Shown here one piece after another: positions 22,055 through 28,158 of a stretch of 28,158 bases of DNA. A program made the translations under genes and the position numbers. The stretch's first letter is position 1, and the number at the start of each line of letters is the position of its first letter. Origin of the DNA: a virus; IMG/VR virus record IMGVR_UViG_3300047444_000183, positions 1 to 28,158 of that record; one strand, 5' to 3'. Under the pieces are notes generated by a model that was not told the origin of the DNA, ran no database searches, and saw only the letters and a list, made by a program, of their open reading frames with translations.

Positions 22055-23686
22055 CTATTGAGTTGGATTAGCGAACTGCAAGAAGGATGGCTTCTTTGTC
22101 TCGCCCGTCCTGATCTTATGGTTCGGCACCAGGATGTTATCGTAAGCATCCCCGTTCTCATCATCCGCACTGTCCCAACGCTTCATGTTAGCCGCGTGGT
22201 AAGCCGAAGGTGTCGAGAGGTTACCGGACCACGGGTCAATGAATTGCATCTTCTTGCCGTATTGAGACTCCATGTTGTGAAGCCCCGACATATTAGAAGT
22301 GTAGACTTGGCGAGCGCGGTCTTGTAGGCGATCCAGTACACTCATGGTCGTCAAGGGATCGTTCAGTGATCCATTGGGAGCCAGAGCGTTCATTTCCATC
22401 TTCTGAAGCGGAATGTTCGTCTTACCACCAACCTGTTGGATGATGCCGAGAACACCACCATTGACATTCGCGTTGAGGTCTTTGACGAAGTTGGATGTGG
22501 CGGTCGATTTACCCTGAGAGTTGTCGATGTAAGCCTTAATATCCGCGTCCCATCCAAGATTTGAGGCGATTTCCGGGTTCTGCGTCAGGCGCTGTTGAAG
22601 CTCCTGCGCCCGGTCGACCGTGTCCTGGTTCTGTGATGCGCCGAGGGTGAACTTGGCGTAATTCGTCCGATCCTTCGCAGCGATACCGTCTGCCTCTTCG
22701 TCAGGTTTCTCCTGATGTTGATCGAGGCCTGCCACAGTCTGGGTGTAGGTCGTGCCATCAGGACGCTGCATGATGCGCCCAAGCTTGTCAGGTGTCGCGC
22801 CGAGATCGGTTGGAGCCTCAGGCGTGTTGAGCTTCTTGAGGGCCTGCATGGCTGCAAGCTTCTTGAGGGTCTGCTCAGCGGGGCTGAGGTTGCTCTTCTG
22901 CTGCTTGTCGACCAGGGCCTGGAGGGCCGAGGCCTGCGAGGGGCTGCTGATCGAGGCGAGCGCCGCGCCAGCTCGTGTGAGCCTGTCGCCAAACGAGGGC
23001 TGCTGCGTAGGGGTGTTAAAGTCCAGGTTGCTCATATCGAGAGCGCCGGAACCACCTGTCAGGTTGTTGGCCGACAGCGCCCCATTGGCCTGGAAGGACC
23101 GGGCGTTGGGCATGTTCTGCTGACCACCATCGAACGAGCCTACCTTGGAGAGGTCCAGGGTGCCTTGAGCCGCGCCTTGGGCGAGAGCATCGGCGTGAGC
23201 CTGACGCAGGCGCACCTGGGCGTCCACATTGGCCGGGACTTCATACTGGCGGGTCCAGATGTTGTTACCATCGGCAGTCGTCTGGCCGTTCTTAAGGGCC
23301 GCGAGGACGTGTCCGTAGTTACCGGAGGAGTACTTCCCATCAAGCTCATTGAACAGATGGGCCACACCCGCCTGACCACTGTAGGGATCGAGGCCCATAG
23401 ACGCTGCGGTGGCTTGAAGGTTCCTTGCGCGCCCTGCGTTCCACTGACCGAAGTTCATGGAGGTGGAGCCATCGGCCCCATCACCAGGATTGCTGGCGTG
23501 GGAGTTCAAGGAGCGGCCCGACTCGCCCATCAGGGAGCCGAGAGCGCCGTAGGCAACCTGGGGGTTGACGCCGCGCTGCGTCAGGCCGTCAAAGATTGCC
23601 TGTGCTGTGCTGGGTGACCTACCGCTAGGAGCAGCAGTCTGTGCGGAGCCAGAGCCGCTGTCTTCGTCTTCGGTATCGTCAGCCAT
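22055..23686 (-). CDS. virion protein with phage tail lysozyme domain
   Basis: The 543-aa product has an N-terminal domain at about residues 25-175 with AQAIFDGLTQRGVNPQVAYG, GSLMGESGRSL (E55 as candidate catalytic Glu), SMNFGQWNAGRARNLQ and NGNNIWTRQYE-like segments, matching the phage tail lysozyme family. The rest is Gln/Asn/Leu-rich and helical. It presumably opens peptidoglycan locally during DNA ejection. The gene has a good AAGGA site before ATG 23686 and lies 10 bases upstream of the 968-aa ejection gene, so they likely form one ejection module. Confidence 0.85.
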   Translation of the reverse strand: MADDTEDEDSGSGSAQTAAPSGRSPSTAQAIFDGLTQRGVNPQVAYGALGSLMGESGRSLNSHASNPGDGADGSTSMNFGQWNAGRARNLQATAASMGLDPYSGQAGVAHLFNELDGKYSSGNYGHVLAALKNGQTTADGNNIWTRQYEVPANVDAQVRLRQAHADALAQGAAQGTLDLSKVGSFDGGQQNMPNARSFQANGALSANNLTGGSGALDMSNLDFNTPTQQPSFGDRLTRAGAALASISSPSQASALQALVDKQQKSNLSPAEQTLKKLAAMQALKKLNTPEAPTDLGATPDKLGRIMQRPDGTTYTQTVAGLDQHQEKPDEEADGIAAKDRTNYAKFTLGASQNQDTVDRAQELQQRLTQNPEIASNLGWDADIKAYIDNSQGKSTATSNFVKDLNANVNGGVLGIIQQVGGKTNIPLQKMEMNALAPNGSLNDPLTTMSVLDRLQDRARQVYTSNMSGLHNMESQYGKKMQFIDPWSGNLSTPSAYHAANMKRWDSADDENGDAYDNILVPNHKIRTGETKKPSFLQFANPTQ

Positions 23687-23695
23687 TATTGGTCC

Positions 23696-24649
23696 TTATT
23701 TCGGCAGGAACGAGCCAACAGCGCCCATAATGCCACCAATAGTCGAGAGGGTACTCGGGGTGGTCGTAGAGGTGCCTTGGGTCTGAGAACCCCAGTTCTG
23801 ACCGCCGACCACACCCATGTAATTCTGGAGGGCCTGCCACGGGAACTGTTGGTTCTGCTGATACTGCTGGATGCTGTTGTTGAGGTTGGATTGATCGAGC
23901 GCCTGCGTGGTGCTTGCGCCCTGCTGGGCCTGATTGGCGATGGTGCCGGAATTGTTGATGCTCGTGCTGAGCGCGTTGAGGCCCGACTGCCCAATGTTGG
24001 AACCAAGGGAGCCGAGGGCGTTATAGCCGCTCATGTTCTGGTTCGTGAGGTTCTGGGCGGTTGAGAGGCCGGTCTGGGTGTTCTGCGCCTGGAGCTGGCC
24101 CGCCATGTTAGCAGCGGTCTGCTGGAGGCCCCTGTCGACCACGCCCTGAGCCACTGCGGTTCGGTCGGAGTTCAGGTTGCCTGCGCCAGCAGCGGAGCGA
24201 TAGAGGTTAGGGAGGGTGTTCTCAGCGGCATTCTGGTTCGCAGCCTGCATGGCCGCGTTGACCTGACCCTGGACACCAGTGTTGAGCTGGTTCGTGATGC
24301 CCTGCCCTGTGTTGACGAGGTTCTGCCCGGTGTTATTGGCTACGAGAGACCCTAGGCCACCTAAAGCACCATTGGCCGCACCGAAACCGGAGGCCAGATT
24401 GCCATACCCAGCGCCCAGAATGCCTTGATTGGCCTGAGTGCTTTGGCCCATCGCCGTGTTGTACTGGCTGCTGGCCGCATCATACTGGTTCTGGTTCGTA
24501 GGGGCGACGTAATTACCCTGGTAAGGGCCTTGGGCCATCTGGTTGGTGAAATTGTTCTGGGCTTGGTTGAAAGCTCCCGCCAGATACGGCTCCTGGACGG
24601 ACCAGGGTTCGGATTTAGAGTCTGTTTTGGTTACTGCGGGAGCGCCCAT
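23696..24649 (-). CDS. Gln/Asn/Gly-rich virion protein, likely ejection or tail component
   Basis: The 317-aa product is dominated by Gln, Asn, Gly and Ala. It starts MGAPAVTKTDSKSEPW with VQEPYLAGAFNQAQNN, a phrase (W..QxPYLxxxFxxA) common in podophage internal or tail proteins, and ends with a hydrophobic Gly-rich SFLPK tail. It has helical segments but no enzymatic motif. Start ATG at 24649 follows TAGGAA. Placed directly before the lysozyme-like gene, it is probably part of the ejected set. Exact role unknown. Confidence 0.7.
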   Translation of the reverse strand: MGAPAVTKTDSKSEPWSVQEPYLAGAFNQAQNNFTNQMAQGPYQGNYVAPTNQNQYDAASSQYNTAMGQSTQANQGILGAGYGNLASGFGAANGALGGLGSLVANNTGQNLVNTGQGITNQLNTGVQGQVNAAMQAANQNAAENTLPNLYRSAAGAGNLNSDRTAVAQGVVDRGLQQTAANMAGQLQAQNTQTGLSTAQNLTNQNMSGYNALGSLGSNIGQSGLNALSTSINNSGTIANQAQQGASTTQALDQSNLNNSIQQYQQNQQFPWQALQNYMGVVGGQNWGSQTQGTSTTTPSTLSTIGGIMGAVGSFLPK

Positions 24650-24657
24650 CGGGTTTC

Positions 24658-24975
24658 CTAAATGTAATTAACGAAAATTCGACGGTTCAGCCCGTCCGAA
24701 CAAAAGCAGTCGTTGAGGAATTGCCAGCCGAAGCGGGAGACAAACTTCTCGAATAGAGGACTGTCATTCGCCGGTTGAGTGAAGATAATTGGTGGAAAAG
24801 AAGGCCTATGGTAATCCACAGCCTCTTTAATGCGCTTCATGACTGATTTACTGAAATGGGTGACATCGAGGTGGATCATCAACATCTGACGATCATCCCC
24901 GAGGTCAAACACATCGTAACTTAAGGAGAAAGAAGGGTCCGTATGGAACACAACACGATCAGAGCGCGTAACCAC
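24658..24975 (-). CDS. conserved small phage protein, GNAT-like fragment? (105 aa), GTG start
   Basis: The GTG at 24975 shares a base with the preceding TAG (TAGTG), so translational coupling decides this start. The product has MLMIHLDVTHFSKSVMKRIKEAVD, then PPIIFTQPANDSPLFEKFVSRFGWQFLND and ends RRIFVNYI. The central part (hydrophobic strand, helix, FEKFVSRFGW) resembles half of a GNAT-acetyltransferase-like fold seen in some podophage genes near the internal proteins, but acetyl-CoA-binding residues are not evident. No firm family. Confidence 0.65.
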   Translation of the reverse strand: MVTRSDRVVFHTDPSFSLSYDVFDLGDDRQMLMIHLDVTHFSKSVMKRIKEAVDYHRPSFPPIIFTQPANDSPLFEKFVSRFGWQFLNDCFCSDGLNRRIFVNYI

Positions 24976-25142
24976 TACACACCCGTGAATGTCTGTAGCT
25001 GCTTTACGGCTGCAATGAGGTCATTCAAGGTGTTCTGGATGCGCTGGATTTCCATCTCCATCCACTGTCTGAAGCTGGCGTCGTCTGTCGGTTGCTTCTG
25101 GTGCTTGAAGGCGCGAATGGCCTGAGGAACAGGAGCTGTCAT
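24975..25142 (-). CDS. small coiled-coil protein (55 aa)
   Basis: The ATG at 25142 overlaps the nozzle gene stop (ATGA) and the TAG at the other end overlaps the GTG of the next gene. The product has a short Pro-containing N terminus, then a helix with heptad spacing (FRQWMEMEIQRIQNTLND, LIAAVKQLQ), probably a coiled coil. Coupling at both ends supports it as a gene. Possible small virion or assembly protein; function unknown. Confidence 0.7.
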   Translation of the reverse strand: MTAPVPQAIRAFKHQKQPTDDASFRQWMEMEIQRIQNTLNDLIAAVKQLQTFTGV

Positions 25143-26764
25143 CGATTGCCTGTGATTTCAAAGTCAGCATCAAGACCGCTCAGGGTGAAATTCCTGTAGT
25201 CGTTGAAGGTGACCTTCATGGAGAGGAAACGACCCGCCGCCATGTAGTCGAGCTTGTAGAGAGACGAGCCGTCGAAGGACATCGCGGTGCCATCCATCGG
25301 CTTGGGATCATTGGTGTAGTCGGACGATCCGAAGTTGAACATCAGCGGAGGCGCTCCGGGATCGATGCGGCCCTCAGGGTAGATGCTCTTCAGAACCTTG
25401 TAGCCCCGAAGTTTCGCCCCCAGCTCGTCCAGGTTGACCTGACTGATCTGAAGGGACACGGGGGCCGTGCGGGGGGCGTCAATGAGACCCGAGGCGTACA
25501 CCGAGTTGGGCAGCTCATAGGAGTCGATGGCCGCAGCGCCTGAGGTGCCATTGATCGTCATGTAGAGACAGAGCTTTGAGGCATCCCCGTAGGTGCTGTA
25601 GGAGCCGCCTATGGAGGCGAAGGAGGTCGAGGACTCGTCCAGGTAGGTCGCGCCCGGCTGAGGGCTGGAGAAGCCCGCGCTGGTCACATAGGGGAGGTCG
25701 TAGAAGTACCACGCCTCGCTGCGATAGTTGAACACAGCGGCCCGGTTACAGCCCTGGTAGTTGTTCGTCCCCTGGATCGGAAAGTAGCAAAAGGGATCGG
25801 TCGAGCGGTAGCAGAACATCACCTCATTGTTTCGCGGCTGGTGAACCGTAAAGAACTGCGAGGCGTCTGCCTTGACCATGTTGTTGTAGATGAATGACTT
25901 CACGCGGCCTGAGCAGATATCCTGCGGGGTGAAGCCATCATGCTTCCACACCTTGTCAAGGCCCAACACATAGTGCTGGTTGTTGACCTCAGCGCCACAG
26001 TTCTGGGAGATCATGCCCCAGCCGTTGTCGAAGAGCCGCTGGAAGGAGAACACCGAGTTGTCGCCCGTGGGGGTCATGCCCCAGGTCTCCATCTGGCTGT
26101 ACAGCATGAAGTTGTTACGCAGGGCCATCCCATCGATCAGAGGGTCAGCCATATCCGAGAGGACGTTGGAGCCTGCTGAATTGGTGGGAGCCGCCGTCCA
26201 ATAGCCAGGGGTGGCGTTCCAGACCGTGAAGTCGGACCATGCCACCATCGTCGGGTACTGGATGCCTGCCTGGGTGACGTTCAGGGCCACGATCTGACCA
26301 TTGAAGGACCGCATGGCCTGACAGCGCCAGGAGGAGGTCCACACAGGAAGCACAGCGAACGCTGCGCCGCCCTTCTGCATGAACCAGGGTTGCCTGTCAG
26401 GACGATTAAGGTAGACGAGATTGTTGACCACACAGCCGGTCACAGGCTGATTGTAGGTCGCAGGGGTCCACCCAGGGGCCGTCAGAGTGGTCTGGGCGCT
26501 GCCTGGGGTCCAGGACTGAATGGTCCCGTCGAGATTGCAAATGATGAAGGAATTGGTTCCGCCGAGAACCTTGTAGCTCACGGCGTACTGCGGGCTGGTG
26601 TTGCTCAGCGCGCCCCCTGAGTTGAACACAGGGCCACGGGAGATGCGGCTGTCCTCAAAGCGGGCGTTGAGGGACATGGTAAAGGTGCCAAGGGGAAGAT
26701 CAAAAGGGTCGACATCGGTGATTACACCAAACTGCCCTAGTTTCCTGAGGGAAGCTATGGTCAT
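25139..26764 (-). CDS. putative tail nozzle/hub protein (P22 gp10 / podophage nozzle-like)
   Basis: The ATG at 26764 follows AGGA by 7 bases; a TTG directly before it is ignored. The 541-aa product starts with LRKLGQFGVITDVDPFDLP and ARFEDSRISRGP, an N-terminal pattern shared by nozzle and hub proteins. Repeating beta-strand segments with Trp/Asn/Asp-Gly turns follow (IICNLDGTIQSWTPG, FQRLFDNGWGMISQN, VLGLDKVWKHDGFTP), consistent with a beta-propeller-like fold. It ends MKVTFNDYRNFTLSGLDADFEI. It opens the row of tail and ejection genes and begins just after the AT-rich inverted repeat, so it may be the first gene of a late transcript. Confidence 0.7.
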   Translation of the reverse strand: MTIASLRKLGQFGVITDVDPFDLPLGTFTMSLNARFEDSRISRGPVFNSGGALSNTSPQYAVSYKVLGGTNSFIICNLDGTIQSWTPGSAQTTLTAPGWTPATYNQPVTGCVVNNLVYLNRPDRQPWFMQKGGAAFAVLPVWTSSWRCQAMRSFNGQIVALNVTQAGIQYPTMVAWSDFTVWNATPGYWTAAPTNSAGSNVLSDMADPLIDGMALRNNFMLYSQMETWGMTPTGDNSVFSFQRLFDNGWGMISQNCGAEVNNQHYVLGLDKVWKHDGFTPQDICSGRVKSFIYNNMVKADASQFFTVHQPRNNEVMFCYRSTDPFCYFPIQGTNNYQGCNRAAVFNYRSEAWYFYDLPYVTSAGFSSPQPGATYLDESSTSFASIGGSYSTYGDASKLCLYMTINGTSGAAAIDSYELPNSVYASGLIDAPRTAPVSLQISQVNLDELGAKLRGYKVLKSIYPEGRIDPGAPPLMFNFGSSDYTNDPKPMDGTAMSFDGSSLYKLDYMAAGRFLSMKVTFNDYRNFTLSGLDADFEITGNR

Positions 26765-26816
26765 CAAAGAGTCCTGGGGAAAGAGAAAGAATACACATAC
26801 AAATGAGGAAGGGTCT

Positions 26817-26919
26817 TACGTATACGTAGGGTAAGACTTAAAGTGAGACTTAAGGTATTATATTACAATGTTATAATTACCATATAATCTTACTTTAGGT
26901 CTTACCCTAAGTATACTTA
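26817..26919. promoter_or_regulatory. AT-rich extended inverted repeat, candidate promoter/operator or replication element
   Basis: Outer arms 26817-26847 and 26889-26919 are 31 bases each with 4 mismatches. Each contains a 12-bp palindrome (TACGTATACGTA, TAAGTATACTTA) followed by GGGTAAGAC. Inner arms GGTATTATA (26854-26862) and TATAATTACC (26872-26881) continue the symmetry, leaving a 9-base loop. TATAAT occurs on the plus strand (26872-26877 and 26883-26888) and on the minus strand (26862-26857); no good -35 is seen. This is the only strongly AT-rich stretch of the window, and it lies upstream of the nozzle gene. Confidence 0.6.
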
Positions 26920-26979
26920 GAGTCCCCCCTTACCCCCCAGAGCAGGCTTAATGTGCCTGTTGGGAGCCAAGGGAAACCT

Positions 26980-27720
26980 TTAGAGCTTCATGATGAAGGC
27001 CAGGGCGATATAGGGAGGGATGTTTGACTGGACATCCATCGCCGCCGCATGGGTATGGACTTGCCCCGTGCCGCCACCGGTTGCCGAGGTGTAGGCCGTG
27101 ATGCCAGTGGCTGACGCACTCAAGTAGACGCCCGTGAGAGACGCTGCGTCCCGCCCGCCTGCTGACGCTAGGTTGACCGAGCCGCCACCGCCCGCAGCCC
27201 CATAGGTGCCTGCTGAGTTGGTGACGTGGTTATGTCCTGGGTCATTGACGGCGTGGCTATGCCCTGGGTCGCTGACCACAATGGCGAGGTTCGGAATCTG
27301 GGCCTGGGTGAGGCCTGTGCCCCCGGTCCACACATTGTGGATGTGGGTGGGTGATCCACCCCCAGTGTCATGGGTGTACGAGAGGCCCGCCCCTACGATG
27401 AACCTATCGCGGAGGTCAGGGGAACCAATGGGACCAGAGCCGTCCTGCTTGGAGTAGACCGTGCCATCACAGAGGCCCCATCCGGTCGGAATAGCCCCGG
27501 ATGCGTTCTGGGACCACATAATGATGGCACCCGTAGGCACAAGGCTGTTGTTGAGCCTCTGAGGGGTGGCCGTGAGGGGCGTGGTGCCGAGCGAGGGGAA
27601 GGTGGTCTGAAGGACAGCCTTGATGAGCCTCAGGTGATCCGCAGCGTTAGCCACAGGGTCACCGGCAGGCGGGTTAGCCGAGTTGAGCTGGCTGATATAC
27701 GAAGCGGATTCGAGGGACAT
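26980..27720 (-). CDS. tail fibre/collar protein (phage tail collar domain) with metal-binding His pairs
   Basis: The 246-aa product carries the tail-collar signature at about residues 68-110 (GAIIMWSQ, PTGWGLCDGTVY, PDLRDRFIVGAG). It then has His-x-His pairs: THIH, DPGHSH, DPGHNH and HTH. In phage fibres such pairs bind metal ions along the trimer. It ends IPPYIALAFIMKL, a typical fibre terminus. The ATG at 27720 follows AGGAAC. A longer in-frame opening upstream reads as Pro/His/Leu-rich noise and lacks a site. The gene stands alone, upstream of the AT-rich repeat, and may be transcribed separately from the nozzle operon. Confidence 0.85.
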   Translation of the reverse strand: MSLESASYISQLNSANPPAGDPVANAADHLRLIKAVLQTTFPSLGTTPLTATPQRLNNSLVPTGAIIMWSQNASGAIPTGWGLCDGTVYSKQDGSGPIGSPDLRDRFIVGAGLSYTHDTGGGSPTHIHNVWTGGTGLTQAQIPNLAIVVSDPGHSHAVNDPGHNHVTNSAGTYGAAGGGGSVNLASAGGRDAASLTGVYLSASATGITAYTSATGGGTGQVHTHAAAMDVQSNIPPYIALAFIMKL

Positions 27721-28158
27721 AAGGTTCCTGAAATGGGAAAGGGTTAGGTGAATGAATTGTGGCGGTAATGTGTGTTGAACATCGAGGTTCCAAGAGAGCC
27801 ACAGAGGGTGAAAATGGGTCATCAAAACGGACGTTCCCTCATAAGGGGGCACTTTTGGGTGTTTTTTCGCGTAACCCATTGATATAGCAGCGTTAATCGG
27901 CCCCAAGTCCCCTTTTGCAGCGAGGGGTGATTTTGGGTCTCCCCCGGCTCCCCTGGGTGGGTACTTTGTGGCGACAATGAGGCAAGGCTATGTGGACCCC
28001 CGGCCCCCTGGGCCACTTTCGTCTTCACTGCACGGCAAAGACGAACAACGCGGTCGAGGCTTTACCGGGATTTTTGAAGAGGGGGGGGGATGGTCTCTAG
28101 GGGGAATTCTTAGGGCTGAGTCCCCCCGGCCCCCCCCCCCGCGCGTGGCCCCGCGGGG
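27721..28158. other. non-coding window end with G/C homopolymers
   Basis: No convincing gene is seen. A minus-strand open frame (27822-28028) has Pro/Gly/Thr-rich composition without a ribosome-binding site. The sequence shows a run of nine G (28081-28089), eleven C (28130-28140) and a palindromic CCCCGCGGGG at the very end (28149-28158). The first bases of the window do not match it, so no direct terminal repeat is visible within the window. It may be a leader for the collar gene or a poorly assembled contig end. Confidence 0.5.

Noticed and set aside
22715-23617. Plus-strand open frame of 300 codons opposite the lysozyme-domain gene
   Set aside because: It is a shadow frame; the minus strand encodes a recognisable lysozyme-like domain.
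27721-27906. Longer start for the tail-collar gene
   Set aside because: The extra residues are His/Pro/Leu/Lys-rich without pattern, while the ATG at 27720 has AGGAAC at proper distance and begins a normal fibre N terminus.
27822-28028. 68-codon minus-strand open frame near the window end
   Set aside because: Low-complexity Pro/Gly/Thr/Ser composition, no ribosome-binding site and no coupling to neighbours.
1-28158. CRISPR array, IS element or integrase
   Set aside because: No regularly spaced repeats, transposase, integrase or attachment-site-like structures were seen.

Overview
The window is a segment of a double-stranded DNA tailed phage with podovirus architecture. It combines a SU10-like (DUF5309-type) major capsid protein, a P22-like portal, a RuvC-type large terminase, ejection proteins, a nozzle-like protein, and a lysis cassette with an M15 peptidase and a small lipoprotein. 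The lipoprotein and M15 endolysin point to a Gram-negative host. The GC-rich, G/C-ending codon use would fit a high-GC proteobacterium, but the host cannot be named from this sequence. ThyX plus an adenosylcobalamin-dependent ribonucleotide reductase in a podophage recalls roseophage SIO1 and the cobaviruses. That is family-level resemblance, not proof of membership. No RNA polymerase, DNA polymerase, helicase, integrase or tRNA is visible.

Left arm, positions 7-6253, plus strand: fourteen tightly packed genes, mostly joined by ATGA or TGATG overlaps, make a nucleotide and DNA-metabolism module. In order they are a small zinc-ribbon protein, a 59-aa protein, ThyX, a coiled-coil protein, a protein with a ribosomal L7/L12-like helical motif, a glutaredoxin-like protein, two small proteins, a 5'-3' exonuclease of the FEN/T7 gp6 type, a zinc-knuckle DUF3310 protein, a MazG-like protein, a 69-aa protein, a 55-aa membrane protein and a monomeric class II RNR. 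Together they would degrade host DNA, reduce ribonucleotides to deoxynucleotides, make dTMP and tune NTP pools.

Junction, 6254-6572: about 240 bases that can fold heavily, including an H-type pseudoknot and several hairpins. They resemble no RNA family I can name. A strong bidirectional terminator (6492-6544) follows and separates the two convergent transcription units.

Right arm, 27720 down to 6573, minus strand: the late region. In transcription order it holds a tail-collar fibre, a nozzle-like protein, three small or unknown genes, a Gln/Asn-rich protein, a tail-lysozyme ejection protein, a 968-aa ejection protein with a five-unit repeat domain, TerS, TerL, portal, a Pro-rich protein, a small conserved protein, scaffold, and major capsid protein followed at once by a terminator. 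After these come two small head proteins, a head-tail adaptor, a long tail fibre with a Ser/Ala-rich shaft, a fibre-associated protein, endolysin, lipoprotein and three holin-like or accessory small proteins.

Between the collar-fibre gene and the nozzle gene is the window's only strongly AT-rich stretch. It is built around a 31-bp imperfect inverted repeat (26817-26919) and is a candidate promoter/operator or replication element. The last 430 bases hold no convincing gene and end in G and C homopolymers that may be a contig-end artefact.
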